Notes under the pieces: model-generated
Database searches by the model: none
The model's input: only the letters and a program-made list of their open reading frames with translations
Told to the model about the DNA's origin: nothing
Made by a program: the position numbers and the translations under genes
Assembly: GCA_002529455.1 (NCBI GenBank)
Contig: NYMS01000037.1
Coordinates: forward strand, 1 to 64,000
From: Glycomyces fuscus
Lineage (GTDB): Bacteria; Actinomycetota; Actinomycetes; Streptosporangiales; Streptosporangiaceae
Length of the DNA stretch: 64,000 nt
Direction: 5' to 3'
Part shown: piece by piece, positions 8,701 through 16,606 of the stretch
Position numbering within the stretch: position 1 is the first letter of the stretch
Layout: every line of letters starts with the position of its first letter

Positions 8701-8751
8701 TGATCGGCGAGGCATACGCGCAGGTGGTGCGCCGGGCGATCGGAAGCTCAC
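5713..8751 (-). CDS. UPF0182 family integral membrane protein
   Basis: A 1012-aa protein of the UPF0182 family. I see about seven membrane helices in the first 330 residues, then a large extracytoplasmic part. Family-typical stretches include DFKWFESVGYTSVF and PFLRILLGYLY. Two acidic low-complexity regions interrupt the C-terminal half: an Ala/Glu/Asp-rich insert at about residues 500-560, and the Glu-rich tail, whose last 60 residues are helix-forming. The start is GTG at 8751, with GAGGGG about 7 nt upstream; an internal ATG at 8715 lacks a ribosome-binding site. Function is not known. It heads the conserved block shared with M. tuberculosis Rv3193c and is transcribed divergently from the PPA1309-type gene. 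Confidence 0.9.
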   Translation of the reverse strand: MSFRSPGAPPARMPRRSRLLAPVAATVVVIIAGLMLAANFWTDFKWFESVGYTSVFLTELWTRVLLFAVAGLVMAVIVGASIFFAYRSRPGIRPMSLEQQGLDRYRQSIDPHRKLFFWIAVGALALLAGAAASGDWRSYLQFVNSTDFGVNDPEFGMDVAFFAFTYPFLRILLGYLYAAVVLAFIAAVIVHYLYGGVRLQNDSGQRATPSARVHLSVLLGLFVLLRGASYWLDRYGLVFSERGYTFGASYTDVNAVKTALLILTVISAICAVLFFANIYFKNIMVPMASLGLLVLSAVLVGVAYPEVVQRFQVAPNEQRLESPYIERNIEYTRQAYGIADAEVQAYDATTELSAQDLVEESQDTTVRLVDPSVVSQTFQQMQQVRGFYQFPEVLEVDRYPDSEGNLIDTIVAVRELDGPPSDQDNWLNRHLIYTHGYGMVAAAGTQIDAEGRPVFTEYNIPPRGELSDVVGEYEPRVYYGREGADYVIVQAEEEYDYPLDAEEDTGDVPTPEDAVEPEVTPSPDEARAPADADQEAAEQTAEEAPSEDGGQDGGEGGGSAQEDQGNDSQAYNRYSGDGGVQLGSFFDRILYAIKYQEPNILLNSAITDDSRIIYERDPVERVEKVAPYLTTDSRPYPAVVDGRVVWIVDAYTTSDGYPYANRIDFTQAVTDTFTDGSAQQVGALPGNEVNYIRNSVKATVDAYDGTVTLYAWDEEDPVLQTWMDAFPGTVVSRDQMSDELVDHLRYPDDLFKVQRQIMREYHVTDAAAYYGGQDFWSVPSDPTSETENPEPPYRQTIQYPGEESTFSLTSTFVPRGRENLAAFMAVDSDPRSDDYGQLKLLELPRSTVILGPGQVQNAFDADADVREVLLPLEQSNAEVTRGNLLTLPFSGGLLYVEPLYVQAGGGGAASFPLLQQVMVGFGDEVAIGNSLPDALSNLFDGGGAPPEEGAEETPEEAPEEEAGGGDGGGDQELTESLNEAVEAWEEAQQSNEEANDRLREALEDIQQQLDEN

Positions 8752-8968
8752 GCCTCCCCCTCGTTCTGGCTTGGTAGGTGCGTTCGGTGCGCATATGGCG
8801 CTCTGTTACTGAAAACTTAATCGGTGGCCGCCGGGTTCCCGAAATGGCCCTCGTCAGGGTGACAAGGCTGCATCGTTGGTGTATCGGAGTCGCATCCGGC
8901 AGGCCACGTGGCGACCCTACTGGCCGAGAACAGGGCCTCGCGCTTCCCGCATCGGTCACTATGGAAAC

Positions 8969-9490
8969 GTGTCGAACATTCGCGAAGCCGTCATGGACCT
9001 CGAACGCCACGCCGCCGAGCAGGGCTGGGACCGGCCGCTGGGCCTGTACGCCCTGGTGCCGACCGCCGAGCTGCTGCGGGCGGAGCCCGCGCTGGCCGGC
9101 CTGCTGGGCATCGACTCCCCCGCGGACCCCGGTGAGCTGACCCCCGTCGAGCAGGAGCAGCTGCCCGCCGACGTCCCGCTGGAGGAGGCGCTGGGCCGCA
9201 TCCTGTGGCCGGAGGGCGTGGCCGGGTGCGCGCTGGTGATGGAGCGCCTGGTGGTCAAGGGCACGGACGAGACCCTGGCCCCGGACGAGGAGCCCGGCTC
9301 CTCCGGCCGCGAGACCGAGGAGATCCGCATGGTCGCCGGTGTGCTGCGCGACGGCTCGCGGCACTGCGCGATGCGCATGCGCAGCCACGACAGCGAGTCG
9401 GAGGTGCTCAACGGAGCGGACCTCATCCCCGCGCTGACCTCCGCGCTGGCGCTGACCCTGGACGTCGACGAGGAGTCCGGGCAAGGCTGA
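8969..9490 (+). CDS. PPA1309 family protein
   Basis: A 173-aa soluble acidic protein of a conserved actinobacterial family of unknown role. Recognisable landmarks are ERHAAEQGWDRP near the start, WPEGVAGCALVMERL in the middle and GVLRDGSRHCAMRMR near the end. The frame is open upstream. I chose GTG at 8969, where the family-like sequence SNIREAVMDLE begins; ATG at 8993 is an alternative. It is usually found next to the UPF0182 and PDZ-protease genes, as here. No catalytic motif or signal peptide is present. Confidence 0.8.
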   Translation: MSNIREAVMDLERHAAEQGWDRPLGLYALVPTAELLRAEPALAGLLGIDSPADPGELTPVEQEQLPADVPLEEALGRILWPEGVAGCALVMERLVVKGTDETLAPDEEPGSSGRETEEIRMVAGVLRDGSRHCAMRMRSHDSESEVLNGADLIPALTSALALTLDVDEESGQG

Positions 9491-9513
9491 TCCGCGCGCG
9501 GCCCGGCGGCCAG

Positions 9514-9539
9514 GGGGCCGGTCCGGGCGCCCGCGGGGT
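9514..9539 (+). repeat. 26-nt dispersed repeat, copy 1
   Basis: The 26 nt at 9514-9539 recur exactly at 17811-17836. Similarity continues more weakly downstream (tggagg and cggagg blocks conserved). Both copies are in intergenic DNA near gene 3' ends. No open reading frame is conserved. Confidence 0.7.
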
Positions 9540-9664
9540 TGCTGGAGGTGCCGGAGGCGCGATCGCGAGGAACGGGCCGTCGCACCGGAGGCTCCGAAGG
9601 TTCCCGCTCTCCGGGCGCCCGGACACGGGGCAGGGCGAAGCGCAGCCCCGCAGAAGCACCGCCC

Positions 9665-10738
9665 CTACCCGCAGCGCGGCAGCTCCCCCTCGCCGGTGCG
9701 GATGGTCTCCAGCGCCTCGACCGCGTCGGTGAGGGTCTCCACCCGGACCACCTCCAGTTCGCCGTAGGCGGCCGACTGGGAGACCTGGGAGCAGCTGTCG
9801 GCGGCCACGAAGAAGTACTCGGCCCCGTCGCGCTGGGCGCTGACCATCTTCTGGGGGATGCCGCTGATCCCGCCGACGCGGCCGTCGGCGCTGATGGTGC
9901 CCGATCCGGCGACGTCCGCGCCGCCGGTGAGGCTCTCCTCGCTGAGCCGGTCCATGATCCCGAGCGCGAACATCATGCCCGCGCTGGGTCCGCCGATGTC
10001 GCCGACGGTGATCTCCACGTCCACGGGGAAGTCGGTCTCGTCGGCGATGAGCACGCCGATCGCCGCGCCGCCCGAGTCGCCCTCCTCGCTGGCGACCTCC
10101 ACCTCGACGGTCTCGCCGTCGCGTTCCAGGGTGAGCCCGACCGGGTCGCCGGGCTCGCGCCCACCGACCATCTCCACGACCGCGGCGCTGCCCGCCGGGA
10201 CGTCGGGGTCGCCGCCCCGGGTGGGCACGGGCTCGCCGTCCACGGCCACGACGGTGTCGCCCGCCTCCACCACCCCGTGCGCGGGCATGCCCTCGACGGT
10301 GCCGCTGACCACGGGGACCGCCTCGTAGTCCATGCCGAGCTGGGTGAGCGCGGCTGCGGTGGCGTCGGTCTGCGAGTCGTTCATCTGCACCGTCTGGCGC
10401 TCGGTGACCTCCTCGGGCGTGCGCCCCGCCGGGAAGAGCAGCTCCTCGGGCAGGACCGCCTGCGTGGGCGAGAGCCAGGCGGTGACGACGGTGAGGAAGT
10501 CGAGCCGGTGCTGGGGCCCGCCCGCGTACTGCACGGTCACCATGGACAGCGCGCCGTCGTGCTCGTAGCTCTCGGCGCCCTCGATCTCGATGACCGGGCC
10601 CCGGTCGGTCTCCCCGACCGTGTTGACGGTCAGGCCCGGCGCGGCGACCAGGTAGGGCACGGGCAGGTGGAGACTGCCGATCCCGAGCCCGACGAGGAGG
10701 ACGAGCGCGACAACGAGGGTCATGGCACGACGAAGCAT
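9665..10738 (-). CDS. YlbL-type PDZ / Lon-like (S16) membrane protease
   Basis: A 357-aa protein with one N-terminal membrane helix (about residues 5-25), a PDZ domain in the middle (around VEAGDTVVAVDGEPV) and a C-terminal Lon-type protease domain. The catalytic Ser is in GGPSAGMMF, with the matching Lys in SGIPQKMV, giving the Ser-Lys dyad of family S16. There is no ATPase domain, so it is an ATP-independent membrane-anchored peptidase acting outside the membrane. I set the start at ATG 10738, just before the membrane helix; the 32 codons upstream look non-coding. It corresponds in position to Rv3194c of M. tuberculosis. The physiological substrate is unknown. Confidence 0.88.
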   Translation of the reverse strand: MLRRAMTLVVALVLLVGLGIGSLHLPVPYLVAAPGLTVNTVGETDRGPVIEIEGAESYEHDGALSMVTVQYAGGPQHRLDFLTVVTAWLSPTQAVLPEELLFPAGRTPEEVTERQTVQMNDSQTDATAAALTQLGMDYEAVPVVSGTVEGMPAHGVVEAGDTVVAVDGEPVPTRGGDPDVPAGSAAVVEMVGGREPGDPVGLTLERDGETVEVEVASEEGDSGGAAIGVLIADETDFPVDVEITVGDIGGPSAGMMFALGIMDRLSEESLTGGADVAGSGTISADGRVGGISGIPQKMVSAQRDGAEYFFVAADSCSQVSQSAAYGELEVVRVETLTDAVEALETIRTGEGELPRCG

Positions 10739-10837
10739 GCCCCCCAGCCTATTGCCGCGCCCCGACCCGGTCGGGCCCGCCCTCGGTCCGGCCCGGCCGG
10801 GCGGTCCGAAGCGGGGCGGAGCTCCCGGGGGCACCGC

Positions 10838-11275
10838 CTAGGGAGCGCCCACCCACTCGCTGCGGCCGTCCTCGAAGTCCTGCTGCTTCCAGATGGGCAC
10901 CTGGGCCTTGAGGTCGTCGATGAGGCGCCGGCAGGCCTCGAAGGCCTCCTGCCGGTGCTCGGCGGCGGCGGCCACGACCACCGCGATGTCGCCGATCTCC
11001 AGCCGGCCGACCCGGTGCACGGCGGCCATCCGCACCACCGGGCGGCCCGGGACGGAGGTGTCGCTGAGGACCTTCTCCATGACGACGCGCAGCTGGGCCT
11101 CCACCGTCGGGTGCGCGGAGTAGGCGAGACGGGCGACGTCACGGCCGTGGTCGTGGTCGCGGACGGTGCCGACGAAGACCGCGGTGCCGCCCGCACGCGG
11201 GTCGGAGACCGCGGCGAGGACCTCGTCCACCGACAGAGGGGTGTCGCGTACTGACGCGAGAGTGATCTCTTCCAC
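10838..11275 (-). CDS. moaE: molybdopterin synthase large subunit
   Basis: A 145-aa MoaE homologue. MoaE inserts two sulfurs, delivered by thiocarboxylated MoaD, into precursor Z to make molybdopterin. Family landmarks: GTAVFVGTVRDHDHGR near the N-terminus, then AAVHRVGRLEIGDIAVVVA, HRQEAFEACRR and KAQVPIWKQQ with the active-site lysines. The start is taken as GTG at 11275, where the family sequence begins. No MoaD or MoaA is in the window, but moeZ at 33.2-34.4 kb would supply sulfur to MoaD. It lies 99 nt upstream of the PDZ protease on the same strand. Confidence 0.9.
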   Translation of the reverse strand: MEEITLASVRDTPLSVDEVLAAVSDPRAGGTAVFVGTVRDHDHGRDVARLAYSAHPTVEAQLRVVMEKVLSDTSVPGRPVVRMAAVHRVGRLEIGDIAVVVAAAAEHRQEAFEACRRLIDDLKAQVPIWKQQDFEDGRSEWVGAP

Positions 11276-11367
11276 GACATGACCGTACCAACCGGACGTT
11301 CCCCCATGTGGGGACACGGGCGCTCGTTCCGTCGCACGCGCACCCGTACGCGCACGGGCCCCGGGCG

Positions 11368-12495
11368 TCACACCCCCTTGCGCTTGCGCAGGTGGCGGAT
11401 GGCGGCGGCGGTGCCGATGGCCGCCGCGGCGGCTCCCGCGGCTCCCGCGGCGGTGATGGTGACCTCCTTGCGGCCCAGGCTGCGCCCCACCAGCGCGGGC
11501 CTGCCGCTCCGGGACTCCAGCAGGGCGGCCAGGGCGGCCCCGTTGTCGTAGGCGGGCTTCCAGCCGGCGTCGCGCAGCACCGCGCAGTCCACCACGCACG
11601 GGTAGACGAGGAACTTCAGCTCACCCTCCGCCGCCGGGGTGATCCGGGCCTGGTGGAGGCGCCGGACGGCGCCGAAGGCCAGGTTGGCGGGCACCTCGAA
11701 GTGCCGCATCCCGGCGACGGCCTCCACCTCCTCCTGCGTGAGGGAGCCCTCGCTGGCCACCGCGACCACGCCCTCGGGGCCGTCCACCCCGTGCAGGGCG
11801 CAGAAGGCCAAAGCGCTGGCCAGGTCGTCCTCGTGGCAGAACTGCCAGTGCTGCCGGTGCCCCTTGACGGTGAGCAGGCGCGGGGCGGAGAAGTGGCGGC
11901 TGAGGAGGGTGTCGAGCCCGGGGCCCACGAGCGGGGCCGGGCGCACGACGGTCACGGTGAGGCTGGGGTGGGCCCGGCGGGCGCGCTCGGCGAGGGCCTC
12001 GATCTCGGCGAAGTCGCCCATGAGCCCCTCGCTGTTGTCGGACACGCGCGCCGCGTTCTCCGCCAGGGGCACGGGGTTGTCGGGGGCGGCGCCGTAGACC
12101 ATGGTGCTGGTGACCAGGACGACCCGCGGGACCCCCGAGGCCGCCGCGGCGGTCAGGACCGTCTGGGCCGCGCGGATGTTGTGCGCGCGGCGCCGCGCGG
12201 GCCTGGTCTCCAGGGAGCGGTCGTCGGCGGTGTGCACGAGCACGTCGACCCCGCCGAGCCGGGAGACCAGTCCGGGGTCGCACACGTCGGCGATGCGCCA
12301 CGTGACGCCGCGCAGGTCGGCGAACTCGCTGTCGATGGCGACCACCTCGCGGAGGCGCGCGGAACCTTCTGGCGCGGCCAGGCGTTGCACGAGGAGCCTG
12401 CCCACCCCGGAGGCGGCACCGGTGACTGCGACCACCGTGCCCGCTCCCTCGGAGGGGCTGTGCTCTGGGCGAACCTGGCTGCTTTCGGTATTCAC
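11368..12495 (-). CDS. NAD-dependent epimerase/dehydratase (SDR) family protein
   Basis: A 375-aa extended-SDR protein. The nucleotide-binding Gly-rich motif is GAASGVGR near residue 25, and STMVYG carries the Ser/Tyr of the active site, although the expected YxxxK lysine is not evident. The last 30 residues form an Ala/Gly-rich hydrophobic helix followed by RHLRKRKG, which suggests a C-terminal membrane anchor. The start is GTG 12495 with GGGAG 9 nt upstream. It is divergent from the DUF2342 gene with only 63 nt between, so the promoters overlap. The degenerate active site makes a binding or regulatory role possible; the sugar-nucleotide substrate is not predictable. Confidence 0.75.
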   Translation of the reverse strand: MNTESSQVRPEHSPSEGAGTVVAVTGAASGVGRLLVQRLAAPEGSARLREVVAIDSEFADLRGVTWRIADVCDPGLVSRLGGVDVLVHTADDRSLETRPARRRAHNIRAAQTVLTAAAASGVPRVVLVTSTMVYGAAPDNPVPLAENAARVSDNSEGLMGDFAEIEALAERARRAHPSLTVTVVRPAPLVGPGLDTLLSRHFSAPRLLTVKGHRQHWQFCHEDDLASALAFCALHGVDGPEGVVAVASEGSLTQEEVEAVAGMRHFEVPANLAFGAVRRLHQARITPAAEGELKFLVYPCVVDCAVLRDAGWKPAYDNGAALAALLESRSGRPALVGRSLGRKEVTITAAGAAGAAAAAIGTAAAIRHLRKRKGV

Positions 12496-12558
12496 TCCGG
12501 GCGACTCCCAGCTAACGTGACAGTGGAGACCAAACCTAATCCTGCCTGAGGTCTGATT

Positions 12559-14031
12559 GTGAGCGACCTGCCATTCGGTTTCAGCATGCCGAACGATCCC
12601 GATGACGAGTCCGGACGCCGTTCTGGCGACTCCGGCTCGGGTGCCGGCAGCGGCGGCCCGGGCGGAGGAGGATCCGGAACGCCGGACGGCTTCCCGTTCG
12701 GCGACCCGCAGCAGATGGCCAACATGCTGCGCCAGTTCGCCGACATGATGTCGGCCCAACCCGGTCCCGGTCCCGGAGGCGACCAGAAGTCGTCGTCCGG
12801 GGTGAACTGGGACATGGCCAAGGACGTCGCGCGCCAGACGGTCGCCCAGGAGGGCGACCCGAGCGTTCCGGCGTCCGACTACGCCAGGGTCGAGGAGGCC
12901 CTGCGCCTGGCCGACCTGTGGCTCGACCAGGCTACCGACCTGCCGTCGGGCGTCCACACCGCCCAGGCCTGGAGCCGGTCGGAGTGGATCGAGCGGACGA
13001 TGGACTCGTGGGTGCAGCTGTGCGACCCGCTGACCAGCAAGACCGTCCGGTCGATGGGGCAGAACCTGCCCGAGGAGATGCGGTCCGTGGCCGGTCCGCT
13101 GCTGGGCATGATCCAGCAGATGGGCAGCATGATGGTCGGCCGCCAGGCGGGCCAGGCCGTGGGCGAGCTGTCCCGCGAGGTCGTCGGCACCGCCGACATC
13201 GGGCTGCCCCTGGCCGGCGAGGGCAGCGCCGCGCTGCTGCCCTCCGGCGTGGCGCGGTTCAGCGAGGGCCTGGAGGTCCCCGAGGACGAGGTGCGCCTGT
13301 ACCTGGCCGCCCGCGAGGCCGCCGTACACCGGCTGTACTCGCACGTGCCGTGGCTGCGCTCGCACGTGTCCCGCCTGGTCAGCGAGTACGCGGACGGGAT
13401 GTCCTTCGACATCAGCGGCCTGGAGGACCGGCTCGGTGAGATCGACCTCACCAACCCCGAGGCGCTCCAGGAGGTCCTGGGCGGCGCCGGGAGCGAGGGC
13501 CTGCTCCAGCCTGAGGACACCCCGCAGCAGAAGGCGGCGCTGGCCCGGCTGGAGACCACGCTGGCCCTGATCGAGGGCTGGGTGGCCACCGTGGTCTCGT
13601 CCGCGGTGTCCGGCCGCCTGCCGCAGGCGGACGCCCTGGCCGAGGCGACCCGGCGGCGCCGGGCGACCGGCGGGCCCGCCGAGCACACGTTCGCCGCCCT
13701 GGTCGGTCTGGAGCTGCGCCCGCGCCGCCTGCGCGAGGCGTCCGCGCTGTGGTCCGCCCTGGAGGAGGCCCGCGGCGTGGAGGGCCGGGACGCGGTGTGG
13801 GAGCACCCGGACCTGATGCCCACCGGCGACGACCTGGACGACCCGCAGGCCTTCGTGCGCGGGGGCGGCGGCGCGTTCGGCGACGCCGACTTCGACATCT
13901 CCTCGCTGACCGGGGAAGCCCCCGGCGGCAAGGAGGGGCCCGCCGGCGACGCGTCCGGCGGGGCCGGGTCCGCGGAGCCCGGCGAGGACGCCTCCGGCGA
14001 TGACCGGGACGACCGGGGAGAGGGCGCGTAG
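12559..14031 (+). CDS. zinc-dependent metalloprotease-like DUF2342 family protein
   Basis: A 490-aa actinobacterial DUF2342 protein, corresponding in position to Rv3195. The N-terminal 90 residues are Gly/Pro/Asp-rich and probably disordered. The folded core contains the family segment around YLAAREAAVHRLYSHVPWL, and the C-terminal 60 residues are again acidic and low-complexity. Databases often name the family a zinc metalloprotease, but I see no HExxH motif, so that activity should be treated as unproven. The start is GTG. The stop codon is immediately followed by the GTG of the Nudix gene, implying coupled translation. Confidence 0.8.
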   Translation: MSDLPFGFSMPNDPDDESGRRSGDSGSGAGSGGPGGGGSGTPDGFPFGDPQQMANMLRQFADMMSAQPGPGPGGDQKSSSGVNWDMAKDVARQTVAQEGDPSVPASDYARVEEALRLADLWLDQATDLPSGVHTAQAWSRSEWIERTMDSWVQLCDPLTSKTVRSMGQNLPEEMRSVAGPLLGMIQQMGSMMVGRQAGQAVGELSREVVGTADIGLPLAGEGSAALLPSGVARFSEGLEVPEDEVRLYLAAREAAVHRLYSHVPWLRSHVSRLVSEYADGMSFDISGLEDRLGEIDLTNPEALQEVLGGAGSEGLLQPEDTPQQKAALARLETTLALIEGWVATVVSSAVSGRLPQADALAEATRRRRATGGPAEHTFAALVGLELRPRRLREASALWSALEEARGVEGRDAVWEHPDLMPTGDDLDDPQAFVRGGGGAFGDADFDISSLTGEAPGGKEGPAGDASGGAGSAEPGEDASGDDRDDRGEGA

Positions 14032-14622
14032 GTGTCGTTGCACGCGGACGCCCGGGCGGTGCTGGGCGCGTGGACCGCGCCCGACGCCCGGCAGGAGGAG
14101 CTGCGCCGCTCCTACCTGGACCACCTGGACGCGCACGAGGACGGGATGTGGCGCTCCTGCCTGCCCGGGCACGTGACGGCCAGTACGGCGATCATCTCCG
14201 CCGACGGCTCGCGGGCGGTGCTCACGCTGCACCGGATCCACCGGATCTGGCTGCAGACCGGCGGGCACTGCGAGCCGGAGGACGCCACCCTGGGCGCGGC
14301 GGCGCTGCGCGAGGCGGCCGAGGAGTCGGGCATCCGGGGGCTCACCCTGCTGCCCGAGCCCGTCGGCCTGGACCGCCACCCGGTGCCCTGCGGGGGCGGA
14401 AGCCTCCACCTGGACGTGCAGTACGCGGCGGTCGCCCCGGAGGACGCGGTGCTGGTGCGCGACCCCGACGAGTCGGCCGACCTGGGCTGGTTCCCGGTGG
14501 ACGACCTGCCCGAGCCCTCCGACGAGGCGTGCCGCTCCCTGGTGCGCGCCGCCGCCGGGGCGGTGGCCGAGCACCTGCGCTCCTCCGGCCGGCCCCTGGG
14601 CACGGACCGGGGTAGGCGCTGA
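14032..14622 (+). CDS. Nudix hydrolase
   Basis: A 196-aa Nudix-fold pyrophosphatase. The box reads GGHCEPED...ALREAAEESGI (about residues 78-102). It keeps the REAxEESG metal-binding helix but has Asp for the first Glu and one extra residue compared with MutT. This variation is common among long actinobacterial Nudix proteins. It starts directly after the DUF2342 stop and is likely translated with it. The substrate is unknown; nucleotide-sugar or NDP-derivative hydrolysis is a reasonable guess. Confidence 0.8.
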   Translation: MSLHADARAVLGAWTAPDARQEELRRSYLDHLDAHEDGMWRSCLPGHVTASTAIISADGSRAVLTLHRIHRIWLQTGGHCEPEDATLGAAALREAAEESGIRGLTLLPEPVGLDRHPVPCGGGSLHLDVQYAAVAPEDAVLVRDPDESADLGWFPVDDLPEPSDEACRSLVRAAAGAVAEHLRSSGRPLGTDRGRR

Positions 14623-14729
14623 CCGGGACGTGACGCGGGGGCGGACGCCGCCCCGCCGGGCGGGTCCCGCGGCCCCGTGGCGCACGGCGGCCCCGCCGGA
14701 GGTCTCCGACGGGGCCGTTCGCCCCGGGG

Positions 14730-15143
14730 TCAGCCGCAGTTGGTCTTGTAGCGCTCGGTGGCCTGGTTGCCGATCAGCCCCCGCCAGTCGACGCAGGAGC
14801 CGCTGGCGTACACGTACACCGGCCCGGCGTAGTGGCTGTACTCGCCCGTGTCCGACTTGTAGGAGCCCTCGTCCCCCGAACGGCGCAGACCCGCGCTCAT
14901 CGGCATGTCGAAGCCGGGGTCGGTGCGGACGGTGACCACGCAGTTGTAGCCGTTGGAGCTGTTGTAGGTCAGGTACACGGTGCCCAGGTCGAAGCGGACC
15001 GGGGCGGAGTTGACCACCGAGTAGCCCGAGCCGCAGGCGCCGTTGTAGGCCGCAGCGCTGGCGGGGGAGGCCGTGACCACACCGGCGGCCAGGAGCATGA
15101 CGGTCGCGGCGGCGGTCGCCAGGGTCTTCTTGAGTGTCCTCAT
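14730..15143 (-). CDS. spore-associated protein A-like secreted protein
   Basis: A 137-aa secreted protein. The signal peptide (residues 1-31) ends in ASA-AA, after a basic n-region MRTLKK. The mature part starts AYNGACGSGYSV and includes GTVYLTYN, a Tyr/Ser/Gly-rich body, and cysteines that can form two disulfides (CGSG, YNCVV, GSCVDW, TNCG). It closely recalls the Streptomyces spore-associated protein SapA family, first found on aerial spores. The molecular role is unknown. The start is ATG 15143, chosen because the signal peptide begins there. Expression is probably linked to sporulation or aerial growth. Confidence 0.8.
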   Translation of the reverse strand: MRTLKKTLATAAATVMLLAAGVVTASPASAAAYNGACGSGYSVVNSAPVRFDLGTVYLTYNSSNGYNCVVTVRTDPGFDMPMSAGLRRSGDEGSYKSDTGEYSHYAGPVYVYASGSCVDWRGLIGNQATERYKTNCG

Positions 15144-15503
15144 GGGGGTGTCCGTTCCAACTGGGTGGGGCCCGCGGCCCTCGTGACCGCAGAAAAGTAC
15201 CCCAGAACACCCGGACAAAGGGAAACAATAACGGCGAAAAAGCCTTTTATTCCTGTCCGCATCAACGACGTTTCCTCCGATGGTCGGACGATCCCGCAGT
15301 TCGGGGTTCCGACCGGGGGAATCCGGCGGCGCCGCTCTCCGGTTCTCTCCGTGGACGCGGCGGGGCCGAAACGGCGTGCGGCCCTCCCGTGCGGCTCCGG
15401 GGAAGGGCTCCGCGCCCGCGGCCCCCGCTCACCGGCCGCTCACGGGGGCGGGCAGGAGCGTCGGGCGCACCGGCCGGGGGGTCCGCCGCGGCCGGGACGG
15501 CGT
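15144..15503. other. intergenic region upstream of the spore-associated protein gene
   Basis: No gene is supported. The part nearest the gene (about 15190-15260) is unusually A/T-rich and contains TACTTT on the minus strand, a possible -10 for the secreted protein. The GC-rich remainder has no clear structure. Confidence 0.4.
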
Positions 15504-16079
15504 TCACTCCTCGAAGGCGACCTCGGCGGCGTCGAGCTCCTCCTCGTCGTCCCCGACGCCGAAGGGCTCGCCGGACTCGGAACGGGAGGCGGCGCCGAAG
15601 CCCTCCAGGTAGCCGCGGGCGCGCTCGGCCTTGGGGTAGCGGCGCACCAGGTCCCAGAACTCCCGGCCGTGGTGCGGGATGAACAGGTGCGCCAGTTCGT
15701 GGATGAGGACGTAGTCCACGACCCAGGAGGGCATCCCGGCGACGCGGCGGGAGATGCGGATCGTGCGGGTCTCGGGGGTGCACGACCCCCAGCGGGAGTT
15801 CTGGTTGTCCACCCAGCGGACGCTCTCGGGGAGCTCGGTGCCGCCCAGGTAGCGGCGGGCCAGTTCCAGCGCGCGTTCGTGGAGCTCCGCGTCACCGGGG
15901 TTGCGGCGCCCCTCCCGGGCCTCCAGCCGTTGCAGCATGCGGCCCACCCAGCGCTTTTCCTCTGCGCGGGAGAACGTGGCGGGCACGAGGACGACCGTGG
16001 TGTCCCCGTCCCTGTAGGCCGACACCGTGCGTCGGCGACGAGGACTGCGTCGTACCTCGACTTTGGTGTTCGAGAGCAC
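15504..16079 (-). CDS. YgjP/SprT-like M48-type metallopeptidase (DUF45)
   Basis: A 191-aa protein with the YgjP-family metal site HELAHLFIPHHGREFW: HExxH plus a downstream His. Before it comes NQNSRWGSC, the family signature preceding the active site. The C-terminal 30 residues are acidic. These small predicted zinc peptidases are widespread, and some are linked to nucleic-acid metabolism. The start is GTG at 16079; no strong ribosome-binding site is seen and the frame extends upstream. It precedes the spore-associated gene on the same strand but is separated from it by 360 nt. Confidence 0.82.
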   Translation of the reverse strand: MLSNTKVEVRRSPRRRRTVSAYRDGDTTVVLVPATFSRAEEKRWVGRMLQRLEAREGRRNPGDAELHERALELARRYLGGTELPESVRWVDNQNSRWGSCTPETRTIRISRRVAGMPSWVVDYVLIHELAHLFIPHHGREFWDLVRRYPKAERARGYLEGFGAASRSESGEPFGVGDDEEELDAAEVAFEE

Positions 16080-16390
16080 GAACTTTACGGTAGCCGAGCG
16101 AGGCGCTCCAGCACAGGTGTCCGCTGTCCTGTTATGTCGTCGATCTGCCGTCTTCTCCGACTCCCGGAACGCAACCGAAAAACACGACCCCGTAGCACAT
16201 TCCGCCCTGACCAGGGTCGTTTTTCGGCTGTGGGACAGGCCACGGCGGGGTTTTCCGAGGCACCGCGGTGCCCTTTCGGATACACAAAAGAGACCGGACG
16301 GTGACCCCCGGAGGGGCCCCGCCCGGTCCCGGACCGGCACCGTGATCAGTTCAGGACGTTCCGTGTCCCGTCACCCCGGGGCGGGGGACG

Positions 16391-16552
16391 TCAACACAGA
16401 CGTGACCACGCGATTTCCATGAGCGCCTGTTCGGCACGGCGCTCCTCGCGCTGGCGGGCGCGTAGCTGGCGGGCGGTGAGCCTTCTGCCCTGCTGCTCGC
16501 GCGTCTCGACGTCCGTCCGCTCGACCACGCGCATGAGTTCCATCATCATCAT
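16391..16552 (-). CDS. small basic protein downstream of whiB7, unknown
   Basis: A 53-aa ORF below usual size cut-offs. It starts with four consecutive ATG codons (MMMMELMRVVERTD) and continues as an Arg/Glu/Gln-rich amphipathic helix to ALMEIAWSRLC. GC at third codon positions is high and AAGGA lies 11 nt upstream of the first ATG. It begins 54 nt after the whiB7 stop on the same strand, so it is probably on the same mRNA. I recognise no family. The density of Arg and Glu suggests a helical partner or RNA/DNA-binding peptide, but this is a guess. Confidence 0.5.
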   Translation of the reverse strand: MMMMELMRVVERTDVETREQQGRRLTARQLRARQREERRAEQALMEIAWSRLC

Positions 16553-16606
16553 CTGTCTTCGATCCTTCGGGTCTGTGGGGGTTTCACAAGGCTGTGGCTG
16601 GAACGG

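Noticed and set aside
5539-8703. 1054-codon open frame on the plus strand opposite the UPF0182 gene
   Set aside because: It is the GC-skew shadow of a real gene: Val/Leu/Gly/Arg-rich, no domain, no ribosome-binding site. The minus frame has clear family similarity.
12496-15228. Extension of the SDR frame far upstream through DUF2342 and the spore-associated gene
   Set aside because: The upstream part has no coding character of its own; the SDR start at 12495 has a ribosome-binding site and family-like N-terminus.
15230-15260. Terminator-like GGC-GAAAAA-GCC-TTTTATT on the plus strand
   Set aside because: The stem is only 3-4 bp and no plus-strand gene ends there; more likely part of the AT-rich promoter region of the minus-strand gene.
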